From the NCBI GenBank assembly GCA_030592845.1, contig JAUVII010000011.1, forward strand, positions 1-37,056: a DNA stretch of 37,056 nucleotides, in the 5' to 3' direction. Origin of the DNA: Candidatus Krumholzibacteriia bacterium. GTDB lineage: Bacteria > Krumholzibacteriota > Krumholzibacteriia > LZORAL124-64-63. Below are positions 24,297 to 31,368 of the stretch, one piece after another. The position numbers and the translations under genes were made by a program. Position 1 is the stretch's first letter, and each line of letters starts with the position of its first letter. A model generated the notes under the pieces. It was not told the origin of the DNA, did no database searches, and saw only the letters and a program-made list of their open reading frames with translations.

Positions 24297-25187
24297 ATGA
24301 CAATCTTCAAGGCCCTCCTGGAAAACATGCGACCGCGGCAGTGGACCAAAAACCTTCTGCTGTTCGCCGGGGTCATATTTGCCCAGAGACTGGGAGAGAC
24401 CGCGTGCCTCACCCGGGCATTTCTGGGGTTCGCCGTTTTCTGTCTGGCTTCGGGCGCGGTCTACATTTTCAACGACATTGCGGACAGGGAACTGGATCGG
24501 CTCCATCCCTACAAGAGATTACGACCCATCGTCTCTGGTCGGCTGCCGTTGGATTGGGCGGTGCGTGGCTGCCTTTCCCTGCTGGTGATCTGTTTAATCA
24601 GTTCCTGGCTTCTGGGTCCCGAATTCCTGGGCATGGTGGGGCTGTTCTTTCTGTGGAACTGGTTGTACACGCGATGGCTCAAGCGGGTGCCGGTCCTGGA
24701 CGTGATGGGCATCGGCATGAGTTTCGTGATCCGGGCCACCGCAGGGGTCATGGTCCTGTTGGCAGCTTGTCCCGGCGTGGGTATCTCACCCTGGCTTTTG
24801 CTGTGTACGTTCTTTCTGTCCCTGTTTCTCGGCTTCTGCAAACGTCGCGATGAACTTTTGCGCCAGGGAAGCGGCCCCGGGACGACACGCCCGGTCCTGC
24901 GGGACTACTCCGAGCCCATGCTCAACGCCCTGATCGGCGGCAGTTTTGCCCTGACGACCATGATGTATGCCCTGTACACCATGTGGCCTTCCACTCTCGA
25001 GCATTTCGGCACGGATGATCTCATCTATACGGTGCCTTTTGTCCTGATCGGCATGGGGCGTTACCTGTATCTGGTTTTCCTTGAAGATATGGGTGGCAAA
25101 CCCCACGAGATTCTCTTGAACGATATCTTTATTCAGGTCATTGTCGTGGGCTGGATCGGTGTGGCCATCAAGATCATCGGCATCTGA
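24297..25187 (+). CDS. UbiA-family prenyltransferase, decaprenyl-phosphate phosphoribosyltransferase type
   Basis: 296 residues from the ATG at 24297 (a GTG three bases earlier is possible), with AGGATGA 10 bases upstream. About eight to nine membrane helices. The first aspartate motif is N-D-I-A-D-R-E-L-D (59-67), followed by R-L-H-P-Y-K-R-L-R-P-I, where the H-P-x-K-R-x-R-P-I pattern is the mark of the DPPR synthase branch (Rv3806c-like) rather than UbiA or MenA. DPPR synthase joins polyprenyl phosphate and phosphoribosyl pyrophosphate. That route leads to arabinose donors in Actinobacteria, and homologues elsewhere are mostly uncharacterised. prs, which makes the donor, lies 2.5 kb downstream. 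Confidence 0.85.
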   Translation: MTIFKALLENMRPRQWTKNLLLFAGVIFAQRLGETACLTRAFLGFAVFCLASGAVYIFNDIADRELDRLHPYKRLRPIVSGRLPLDWAVRGCLSLLVICLISSWLLGPEFLGMVGLFFLWNWLYTRWLKRVPVLDVMGIGMSFVIRATAGVMVLLAACPGVGISPWLLLCTFFLSLFLGFCKRRDELLRQGSGPGTTRPVLRDYSEPMLNALIGGSFALTTMMYALYTMWPSTLEHFGTDDLIYTVPFVLIGMGRYLYLVFLEDMGGKPHEILLNDIFIQVIVVGWIGVAIKIIGI

Positions 25188-25213
25188 TCCGAAACCGCGC
25201 CCCGGAGGAAGTC

Positions 25214-26254
25214 ATGCGAGCGGTTGTTGCTCTGGTGGAAGCCAGTCCCGAAACCATTGTCGAGGATTACGCCCGGGTTCTGGGACTCGCGGGGCTGGAG
25301 GAAATCCTCGCCGATGGTCCCGTGACCCTGGTTCCCCAAACCCATCCGCAGGGCTGGTTCCCGGGCGCGGGCAGCCCGCCCTGGCAGCTCGACGGTGTTT
25401 TGGCCTGGCTGGAAAGTCTGAATGGCCGGGCTCTTGAGGGCGCTGTTCCCAACTCGAAGATGCCTGTTGTTTTTCCGGCCTTGTCATCGGGCGGCGCGGC
25501 CGGATCTGCCGGTTGGGCCTGGGATGACGTCATGGCACGTCGCGGGGCGCCGCCGGCCTCGGATCATTTTCGCAGCCCGCGGTCTTTTCGTGCGGAACCC
25601 GCTCTGCCCGGTCTGGAAACCGCCATGCCCAAAGGGTTGACCCTGCCCTCGGGACTGCGCGATCGGGCTGCACTCTTTCTTCCGGTCCCCTCCCTTCAGG
25701 GGGGAGGACCGTTGTCAGGGTCCGTGGATCTTTTGCGAGCGCTCCTGGCGCCGGGCCTGCGTAAGGTCAATGGCCTGGCTACCGAGGAAATCCATGCCGA
25801 TATCATCCGTTTCGCCCAACAGGCCCTGCCGGGTCTGGGTGTGGTGATGGACGCGGTGCTCTGGCAGGTGGGCCGCCGGCCCGGGGCAAGTCTGCCGGTG
25901 GTGCGCAACATTCTGCTGGCCGGCAGTGATCCGGTGGCCGTGGACGCGGTGGCTTCGCGGTTGGCGGGCAGGGTGCCTGAGCAGGATCCCTGGTTTCGGT
26001 ATTGCCGCGATCACGGGTTGGGGGCCGTCCGTGAAAGTGATATCAGGTTGACCGGCCGTGATGAATTGATGAATCTTGATTTCGGGACTCCCGACCGGAC
26101 CGCCGCCCGGTCCTTCAGGGGACCGGACCGGTTTCCCCTGGCGGATTTTTTCAACCGCACATTCAGGCGGCCATCCTTGTTGAAGCGATATGCCCGGACT
26201 CCCTGGGGCAGACTTTTTGATGACTACAGGGCCGGCATCCCGGCAGGAGAATGA
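25214..26254 (+). CDS. DUF362-like protein
   Basis: 346 residues from an ATG five bases after GGAGG (25204-25208). The recognisable part is at residues ~225-275: L-A-G-S-D-P-V-A-V-D-A-V-A-S-R-L-A-G (Asp239, Asp244) followed by D-P-W-F-R-Y-C-R-D-H-G-L-G, as in DUF362 proteins, which are often fused to ferredoxin-like domains. No cysteine cluster for an iron-sulfur centre is present. The early half is proline/alanine-rich and unfamiliar. It shares ATGA with the ispE frame, so it belongs to the gmhA-UbiA-ispE run. The function is unknown. A role near polyprenyl or surface-sugar metabolism is only suggested by position. Confidence 0.65.
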   Translation: MRAVVALVEASPETIVEDYARVLGLAGLEEILADGPVTLVPQTHPQGWFPGAGSPPWQLDGVLAWLESLNGRALEGAVPNSKMPVVFPALSSGGAAGSAGWAWDDVMARRGAPPASDHFRSPRSFRAEPALPGLETAMPKGLTLPSGLRDRAALFLPVPSLQGGGPLSGSVDLLRALLAPGLRKVNGLATEEIHADIIRFAQQALPGLGVVMDAVLWQVGRRPGASLPVVRNILLAGSDPVAVDAVASRLAGRVPEQDPWFRYCRDHGLGAVRESDIRLTGRDELMNLDFGTPDRTAARSFRGPDRFPLADFFNRTFRRPSLLKRYARTPWGRLFDDYRAGIPAGE

Positions 26255-26256
26255 GA

Positions 26257-27195
26257 ATGAATGATGTCGGATTCACACGCGGCCGCAAGGAAATCGGCCG
26301 CACGGTCGGCGTCCGGGCTCCGGCCAAAGTAAACCTCCATCTGGAAGTCCTTCGCCAGCGCCACGACGGTTTCCATGAAATTGAAACCATCCTGCAGGCC
26401 GTTTCCCTGTTCGATGAACTGCGGGTAACCCTCATTGAACAGTATCAGGGGGGCGAACCGGATATCGCGATGTCCGTCGATGGGGGCGATGGCAAAGTGC
26501 CCGCCGACGAGACCAATCTCTGTTGGAAGGCGGCGCGGAAATTCTGTCTTGATACGCGGCTTTCGGGACGGATTCAAATCCATCTGGAAAAACATATTCC
26601 CACCGCGGCGGGCCTGGGCGGGGGCAGCAGCGATGCCGCCGCCGTGCTGGTGGCCTGCAACCGGTTGTTCCGGACAAACCTGGATCCGGGCGAACTCGAG
26701 ATAATGGGGGCCGGTCTGGGTTCGGACGTTCCATTTTTTATCCGTGGGGGAACCGCCATCGGGCGGGGGACCGGAACCGATCTTTCGCCGCTGCCCGCGG
26801 TAAGGACCGGCCAGTTCCTTATTGTCAAACCTGCCTTCGACTTAAAGACCCCTGAGGTTTACGGCAACCTCAAAATGGGATTGACAGTCAACAGCGCAAA
26901 AGCTAACATCCGAGTAATAAGACCCCTGCTGGTCAGGTTCCCACAGAAATCCTGGCCGGGGTTCAATCGACTTGAGGATGTCGTTCTGCCTTCCCAGCCG
27001 TTGTTGCAACGACTTGTGCTGGAATTGAAGCAGCTGGCGCCGGTTGCCATGTTATGCGGAAGTGGCTCTGCCGCGGTGGGTATTTTTACCGAAGGATATG
27101 ATCTGACGGAGATCGTGGAGGAGTTCAAGGAGCCGGGATTGTTTTTGAAAGTTGTCGGGCCGCATGCGGCGGGTGTTGAGATTACGGATGATTGA
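26257..27195 (+). CDS. ispE: 4-diphosphocytidyl-2-C-methyl-D-erythritol kinase
   Basis: 312 residues. The ATG at 26257 has AGGAGA (26245-26250) six bases upstream; an ATG at 26251 overlaps the upstream stop but leaves no room for the ribosome site. It phosphorylates CDP-methylerythritol in the MEP isoprenoid pathway. The GHMP fold shows A-P-A-K-V-N-L-H-L (Lys24), the glycine loop A-G-L-G-G-G-S-S-D-A-A (118-128), and M-L-C-G-S-G-S-A-A-V-G near the end. A MEP pathway fits the polyprenyl-using enzyme upstream. spoVG follows. Confidence 0.93.
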   Translation: MNDVGFTRGRKEIGRTVGVRAPAKVNLHLEVLRQRHDGFHEIETILQAVSLFDELRVTLIEQYQGGEPDIAMSVDGGDGKVPADETNLCWKAARKFCLDTRLSGRIQIHLEKHIPTAAGLGGGSSDAAAVLVACNRLFRTNLDPGELEIMGAGLGSDVPFFIRGGTAIGRGTGTDLSPLPAVRTGQFLIVKPAFDLKTPEVYGNLKMGLTVNSAKANIRVIRPLLVRFPQKSWPGFNRLEDVVLPSQPLLQRLVLELKQLAPVAMLCGSGSAAVGIFTEGYDLTEIVEEFKEPGLFLKVVGPHAAGVEITDD

Positions 27196-27251
27196 GGACC
27201 CTGCCGAGCCTTGCAGCATTGAGTATGGGCTCGCTACGGAGAGGGAGAATC

Positions 27252-27593
27252 TTGGATATTTCCGAAATCAGGATCACATTGCGCGATGACAACAAGCTCA
27301 AAGGGTTCGCCAGCATCACCCTGGAAAATGCCTTCGTCATCCGGGGACTGAAGATCATCGAAGGGGCCTCCGGTCTCTTCATCGCCATGCCCAGTCGCAA
27401 GCGCAAGGATGGGACCTTCCAGGACATTGCTCATCCCATTAATATGGCGACACGGGAGTGGATGGAAAACCAGGTCATTGCCGCCTATCGGCAGGAAATT
27501 CAACGCGTGGAGAATGGTGAAGTCCCCCCTCCGACACGTCACGGGAACTTTGATGATGATGACCACGGTTCCGTGATGGAGGAGAGTTTTTGA
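27252..27593 (+). CDS. spoVG: SpoVG family regulator
   Basis: 113 residues from a TTG at 27252, after GAGGGAG (27241-27247); the frame continues upstream to 27192 and an ATG at 27225 has no ribosome site. Starts D-I-S-E-I-R-I-T-L and contains K-L-K-G-F-A-S-I-T, A-F-V-I-R-G-L-K-I-I-E-G, F-I-A-M-P-S-R-K and D-I-A-H-P-I-N, all family hallmarks. SpoVG binds DNA and RNA and tunes cell-wall or surface genes in Firmicutes and spirochaetes; it is also widespread in non-spore-formers. Its tail (~25 residues) is acidic. The ispE-spoVG-prs-rplY-pth order resembles the Bacillus region. tRNA-Gln starts 15 bases after the stop. Confidence 0.92.
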   Translation: MDISEIRITLRDDNKLKGFASITLENAFVIRGLKIIEGASGLFIAMPSRKRKDGTFQDIAHPINMATREWMENQVIAAYRQEIQRVENGEVPPPTRHGNFDDDDHGSVMEESF

Positions 27594-27608
27594 TCCTCTG
27601 GTCGTGAC

Positions 27609-27683
27609 TGGGGCGTCGTCAAGTGGTAAGACACAAGGTTTTGGTCCTTGCATTCGCAGGTTCGAGTCCTGCCGCCCCAGCCA
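27609..27683 (+). tRNA. tRNA-Gln(UUG)
   Basis: Acceptor TGGGGCG (27609-27615) pairs with CGCCCCA (27673-27679); G discriminator, encoded CCA 27681-27683. Anticodon stem CAAGG/CCTTG, anticodon TTG at 27641-27643, T arm GCAGG-TTCGAGT-CCTGC. It reads CAA and CAG; U34 is a known substrate class for MnmA. A tRNA-Gln between ispE and prs is also seen in Deltaproteobacteria. Confidence 0.95.
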
Positions 27684-27749
27684 ACCACTTTGCCTGGTAT
27701 TTCACCTCTCCCGCAAAACCCGCTACATTCTCCCTGGAGGAACCGTCCC

Positions 27750-28688
27750 ATGCCAAATGAACTTGTCCTGATCGGTGGAAGCGCGCATCCGGTCATGGGG
27801 GAACGCATCGCGGAGTGCCTGGGCAGCAAGTTGCTGGATGTGGAAATCGGTCGGTTCTCCGATGGTGAAATCAATATCAAGATCATGGAAAACATTCGCG
27901 GGACGGATGTTTTCATCATTCAGCCGACCATGCCGCCGGCGGAAAACATTCTGGAACTCCTGCTGATGATCGATGCCGTCCGGCGCGCCTCGTGCCGCCG
28001 GGTCACGGCGGTCATTCCCTACTTCGGTTACGCGAGGCAGGACCGCAAGGATCAGCCCCGCGTTCCGATCGGCGCCAAACTGATGGCCGACCTCATCACA
28101 GGCGCGGGCGCCAACCGGGTCCTGACCATCGATCTGCACGCTCCCCAGATTCAGGGTTTCTTCAATATCCCCCTGGATCACATCTATTCGGCTCCGGTTC
28201 TCCTGAAACACTTCTGGGATTTTCCACGGGAGAACATGTCCGTCGTGGCGCCTGATGTGGGATCGATCAAGATGGCCCGCGCCTTCGCCAAACGTCTGGA
28301 TGTGGGGCTGGCCATCATCGACAAGAGGCGGCCTCGCGCCAACGAAGCGGTCGTCATGAATTTCATCGGTGAAGTGGCCGGCAAGGATGTCCTCATTTTC
28401 GATGACATGATCGATACTGCCGGTACCCTGGCGGACGCCGCGCGGGTCATCATCGAGGAACAGGAAGCCCTTTCGGTAACCGCCTGCTGTACCCATCCGC
28501 TTCTGTCCGGAAGGGCCCTGGAAAGGCTCACCGATTCCCCCATCAAGGAAATTGTGGTTAGCAACACCATTCCCTTCGACCGGTTCGACCAGTGTCCCAA
28601 GATCCGCGTATTGGATATGGCCCCCCTGCTGGCGGACGCCATCGAACGGATCCATCTGGAGAAAACGGTCAGCGCCCTGTTTGTCTGA
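27750..28688 (+). CDS. prs: Ribose-phosphate pyrophosphokinase
   Basis: 312 residues from the ATG at 27750, nine bases after GGAGG (27736-27740). Makes PRPP from ribose 5-phosphate and ATP, for nucleotides, NAD and, here possibly, the DPPR synthase substrate. Motifs: I-G-R-F-S-D-G-E, Y-F-G-Y-A-R-Q-D-R-K, D-L-H-A-P-Q-I-Q-G-F-F (His130) and the PRPP loop D-V-L-I-F-D-D-M-I-D-T-A-G-T (213-226). Length is standard. A weak promoter (TTTCAC at 27700-27705, 18 bases, TACATT at 27724-27729) may lie in the gap after tRNA-Gln. Confidence 0.95.
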   Translation: MPNELVLIGGSAHPVMGERIAECLGSKLLDVEIGRFSDGEINIKIMENIRGTDVFIIQPTMPPAENILELLLMIDAVRRASCRRVTAVIPYFGYARQDRKDQPRVPIGAKLMADLITGAGANRVLTIDLHAPQIQGFFNIPLDHIYSAPVLLKHFWDFPRENMSVVAPDVGSIKMARAFAKRLDVGLAIIDKRRPRANEAVVMNFIGEVAGKDVLIFDDMIDTAGTLADAARVIIEEQEALSVTACCTHPLLSGRALERLTDSPIKEIVVSNTIPFDRFDQCPKIRVLDMAPLLADAIERIHLEKTVSALFV

Positions 28689-28925
28689 GCGAAGGGCTCG
28701 TTCCACGGCTGCCCGGCTTGACATCAGCTGAAACAGGTGCTTCTTTAAGCAGTCATTTTCCGGAAACGTGGCCTTCCGCCCGGAGTAGCTTTCCCTTGCA
28801 GCTGGCGGAGTTGCGATTTCCATACAGGCCTTTGTGCCAGGAGGATCCTTGCCGCCACCTGCGGCGAGCCCTTGTTCCCGGTTCCCGGCCCTCGGCTCGG
28901 GACCAGAATTTGCGGAGGAGACACC
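28689..28925 (+). other. Intergenic leader before rplY
   Basis: 237 bases without a gene. It has a consensus -35 TTGACA (28719-28724), but the -10 region 17-18 bases on (TTCTTTAA, 28741-28748) is poor. Near the 3' end are a small GCCGC/GCGGC hairpin (28851-28865) and a bulged GGT-CCCG/CGGG-ACC stem (28880-28904) that ends nine bases before the rplY ribosome site. The length suggests a leader of the L25 mRNA. No known leader motif was recognised. Confidence 0.35.
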
Positions 28926-29636
28926 ATGGGTCTCATTAATCTTGATATCTTTCCCCGGTCCACCACAGGCAAAAACGCCAACCGTCGCACGCGTGCCGCA
29001 GGCCGTGTTCCCGCGATTATCTACGGCAAGGACCGTGCTTCCGAAAACATGGAGCTGGACGCCCACTCCTTCAAGGTGGTCCTGTCCCGGATGGCCGGTA
29101 GCAGCGCCATTTTCCGTTTGAATCAGGAGGGTGTGGATGATGAAGCCATCGCCCTGCTGCGCGAAGTCCAGCAGAACCCGGTGACCGACGAGATCCTGCA
29201 CGTGGACCTCATGGAGATTCCCCGCGGCGTGGATGTGACCGTCGAAGTGGCCCTGCAGGTCATCGGCGTCAACCAGGTCGTCAAGAACGGGGAGGGTTCC
29301 GTGGCCATGGCGCTGAACGCCATCGACATCAGCTGCCGTCCGAGCCAGCTGCCCGATTTTCTCGAGGTCAACATCGAGGGTCTGGAACTCAACGAGAAGA
29401 TTTTCGTCAAGGATATCACCACCCCGGCGGGTGAGATCCTTACCGATCCTGAAGCTCTGGTCCTGAACATCAAGCCGCTCGCAGCCGAGATTATCGAGGA
29501 AGAAGAGGAGCTCGAAGAAGGCGCCGAAGGTGAAGAGGGTGCTGAAGGTGAAGGTGAAGGCGAAGACAAGGGTGATGACAAGGCCAAGGACAAGGACAAG
29601 GCCAAGGACAAGGCCAAGGACAAGAAGGACGACTGA
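28926..29636 (+). CDS. rplY: 50S ribosomal protein L25 (TL5/CTC long form)
   Basis: 236 residues from the ATG at 28926, five bases after GGAGGAG (28914-28920). Binds 5S rRNA. The N-terminal L25 domain includes R-T-R-A-A-G-R-V-P-A-I-I-Y-G; the C-terminal TL5 beta domain spans ~95-185 (V-D-L-M-E-I-P-R-G-V-D-V-T-V-E-V, then L-P-D-F-L-E-V). The last ~47 residues are low complexity: first glutamate/glycine, then alternating lysine and aspartate (K-D-K-A-K-D-K). This tail is encoded by 12-bp tandem repeats. A terminator follows. Confidence 0.92.
   Translation: MGLINLDIFPRSTTGKNANRRTRAAGRVPAIIYGKDRASENMELDAHSFKVVLSRMAGSSAIFRLNQEGVDDEAIALLREVQQNPVTDEILHVDLMEIPRGVDVTVEVALQVIGVNQVVKNGEGSVAMALNAIDISCRPSQLPDFLEVNIEGLELNEKIFVKDITTPAGEILTDPEALVLNIKPLAAEIIEEEEELEEGAEGEEGAEGEGEGEDKGDDKAKDKDKAKDKAKDKKDD
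29583..29624 (+). repeat. 12-bp tandem repeats coding the L25 tail
   Basis: GCCAAGGACAAG occurs at 29583-29594, 29601-29612 and 29613-29624, with a half unit GACAAG between the first two copies. They encode the A-K-D-K repeats. Repeat slippage could change tail length between strains. Confidence 0.8.
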
Positions 29637-29671
29637 TTGTCCTGTTCACCTGATCGTTGATTTTTACCTGT

Positions 29672-29706
29672 GCAGCCGGCCCGGATTCGTGGCCGGCTGC
29701 TTTTTT
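29672..29706 (+). terminator. Strong intrinsic terminator between rplY and pth
   Basis: GCAGCCGGCC (29672-29681) and GGCCGGCTGC (29691-29700) form a perfect 10-bp stem around a 9-base loop, followed by six T (29701-29706). It ends the prs-rplY transcript. pth starts only 41 bases later, so pth must rely on read-through or a compact promoter that I could not identify. Confidence 0.93.
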
Positions 29707-29746
29707 ACCGCTGCCCGGTTTGCGGGTTGGTCGCAAGGAGCCTGCC

Positions 29747-30409
29747 TTGAAGGATCCGTCCCTGAAGCTGATTGTCGGTCTGGGAAACCCCGGGGAATCC
29801 TATCGGTCCAACCGGCACAACCTGGGATTCAGGGTTGTCGATGAAATTGCCCGGCGTCGGGGCCTGTCCTTCAGGTCCGGCGGTGAATCCTATGAAATTG
29901 CCGAACGGACGGATCCCGCCAACGGCTTGGTTCTATTGAAACCGCTGACCTACATGAATCTCAGCGGTCGGGCCGTGGCCGCCTGGTCAAGGGATTCAGG
30001 GGTGGCCGTTACCGGATTGCCGGTGGCCACTGATGTCGAAGTTCTCGATGATGGAGCTGTGCGGCCCCTGGTTGTTTGCGACGATTTGAGCCTGCCGCTG
30101 GGTTCGGTTCGGCTCCGTCCCCGGGGCTCCAGCGGAGGACAGAACGGTCTGGAATCGGTGATCGGTCAGGTCGCGGGAGAGGAATTCCCCCGTCTGCGCC
30201 TTGGTATTGCCCCTTTGGAGCGAGAAATTGATCCCGCCGACTGGCCCGACCATGTCCTGGCCGATTTTGACCCTGGAGAGAGCGCAACGGCCGAGAATCT
30301 GGTAAAACACGCCGCCGATGCCCTGGAATTCTGGCTGGAACACGGCTTGGAACCAACGATTTCCCGCTTCAACCGCCGTGTGAGACCGGACACCGAAGAT
30401 TCCGCGTGA
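29747..30409 (+). CDS. pth: Peptidyl-tRNA hydrolase
   Basis: 220 residues from a TTG at 29747, six bases after AAGGAG (29735-29740); the longer upstream frame runs through the terminator. It frees tRNA from stalled peptidyl-tRNA. Motifs: V-G-L-G-N-P-G (10-16), the catalytic R-H-N-L-G-F (His24, Asn25), K-P-L-T-Y-M-N-L-S-G, and D-D-L-S-L-P-L-G-S-V-R-L-R followed by G-S-S-G-G-Q-N-G-L. Between M-N-L-S-G and D-D-L there are about 16 more residues than in the E. coli enzyme as I recall it. A ribosome-linked neighbourhood (rplY, rpsF) is typical. Confidence 0.92.
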   Translation: MKDPSLKLIVGLGNPGESYRSNRHNLGFRVVDEIARRRGLSFRSGGESYEIAERTDPANGLVLLKPLTYMNLSGRAVAAWSRDSGVAVTGLPVATDVEVLDDGAVRPLVVCDDLSLPLGSVRLRPRGSSGGQNGLESVIGQVAGEEFPRLRLGIAPLEREIDPADWPDHVLADFDPGESATAENLVKHAADALEFWLEHGLEPTISRFNRRVRPDTEDSA

Positions 30410-30419
30410 GGTTTCTTTC

Positions 30420-30448
30420 TTGCGGGATCGAGAGGTGGTGGATATATT
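30420..30448 (+). promoter_or_regulatory. Sigma-70 type promoter of the rpsF-rpsR-rplI operon
   Basis: TTGCGG (30420-30425), 17-base spacer, TATATT (30443-30448). Transcription should begin near 30455, leaving a leader of about 165 bases before rpsF. It starts 11 bases after the pth stop. Confidence 0.6.
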
Positions 30449-30533
30449 GCCTCCTTGCCGATAAAGGCTGTCATGGTCGTAAAGACCTGCAAAAAAATGA
30501 ATACCAGCTGAAAAGCTGAGTACTCACATCCCT

Positions 30534-30594
30534 ACCCGGGCTGACGCGTGTGGGCGGTCACAAGCTGACCGACTGCGTGAATAAAGACTCGGGT
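30534..30594 (+). promoter_or_regulatory. Structured 5' leader of rpsF, candidate S6:S18 autoregulatory RNA
   Basis: Nested helices: ACCCGGG (30534-30540) with CTCGGGT (30588-30594, one G-U); ACGC (30544-30547) with GCGT (30575-30578); and CGGTC (30555-30559) with GACCG (30567-30571) around a 7-base loop. A small GNRA hairpin (CAGCT-GAAA-AGCTG, 30505-30518) lies just upstream. An S6:S18-binding leader is known before rpsF in many bacteria and both proteins are encoded here. I cannot confirm the conserved CCG-bulge geometry by eye. Confidence 0.5.
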
Positions 30595-30620
30595 CATCAG
30601 TCCGAAGGGAGGTGTAACCA

Positions 30621-30983
30621 GTGAAAAAATATGAGCTCATTTTCATTCTGAAGGCTGACCAGCCCGAAGCTGAGATGGTGGCGCGCGTCGACCGTGTCCG
30701 GGATATTCTCGGTGCGACCAATGGCGAAATCACCCAGGAAAACCACTGGGGAGTGCGGCGTTTGGCCTATGAGATCCAGTATGAATCCCGGGGAAACTAT
30801 ATGTTCCTCAGATTCAAGGGCGATGGTACGGCTGTTTCCGAACTCGACAAATTCCTGCGTCTTGACGACCAGGTGCTTCGGCATCTGATCGTGGTGGACG
30901 AGGAATGGGACGACCGGAACCGCGCGGCCATGGCCAAGCGGCGGCAGGACCGCCCACAAGAATCCGCCGGAGCTCCCGAATAG
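30621..30983 (+). CDS. rpsF: 30S ribosomal protein S6
   Basis: 120 residues from a GTG at 30621, after a strong AAGGGAGGTG (30605-30614). Starts M-K-K-Y-E-L-I-F-I-L and contains G-V-R-R-L-A-Y-E-I and Y-M-F-L-R-F, typical of S6, which pairs with S18 on the 30S platform. The charged tail past ~105 is variable. ssb, often found between rpsF and rpsR, is absent here. Confidence 0.95.
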   Translation: MKKYELIFILKADQPEAEMVARVDRVRDILGATNGEITQENHWGVRRLAYEIQYESRGNYMFLRFKGDGTAVSELDKFLRLDDQVLRHLIVVDEEWDDRNRAAMAKRRQDRPQESAGAPE

Positions 30984-31028
30984 GGAACCGGCTCCCCAAT
31001 GATCAGTCCTGTTCCGTTTTCCCGGCTT

Positions 31029-31047
31029 CCCCGGTGAAACGCCGGGG
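31029..31047 (+). repeat. Hairpin in the rpsF-rpsR gap
   Basis: CCCCGG (31029-31034) and CCGGGG (31042-31047) pair around a 7-base loop. No T-run follows. It could adjust rpsR expression or be a remnant between genes. Confidence 0.4.
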
Positions 31048-31074
31048 CAGGACAATGTAAAAAAGGAGAATCCG

Positions 31075-31341
31075 ATGGCCCGTAAAAACCTTCGGATCAA
31101 GAAGAAGAAGAAGAAAAGAAGGCATGGCAAACAGAAGGTCTGCTTTTTCAGCAAGACCGGCATGATTGCCATCGATTACAAGGATGAAGAGCTGTTGCGC
31201 CGCTTCGTGACCGAGCGCGGCAAGATTGCTCCCCGGCGAAATACAGGGACGGTTCCCAAGTTCCAGCGTCCGTTGGCTGTTGCCATCAAGCGGGCACGGC
31301 ACCTGGCTCTGTTGCCTTTCGTGAAGGAATACTACCGGTAG
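31075..31341 (+). CDS. rpsR: 30S ribosomal protein S18
   Basis: 88 residues from an ATG shortly after AAAAAGGAG. A lysine run (K-K-K-K-K-K-R-R near residues 9-16) precedes the S18 core: [23 protein letters not shown], then [13 protein letters not shown]. It binds 16S rRNA together with S6. Length is slightly above the usual ~75 residues because of the basic N-terminus. Confidence 0.95.
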   Translation: MARKNLRIKKKKKKRRHGKQKVCFFSKTGMIAIDYKDEELLRRFVTERGKIAPRRNTGTVPKFQRPLAVAIKRARHLALLPFVKEYYR

Positions 31342-31368
31342 CTTCGGCTGCGTTGGAGCGGAACCGGA

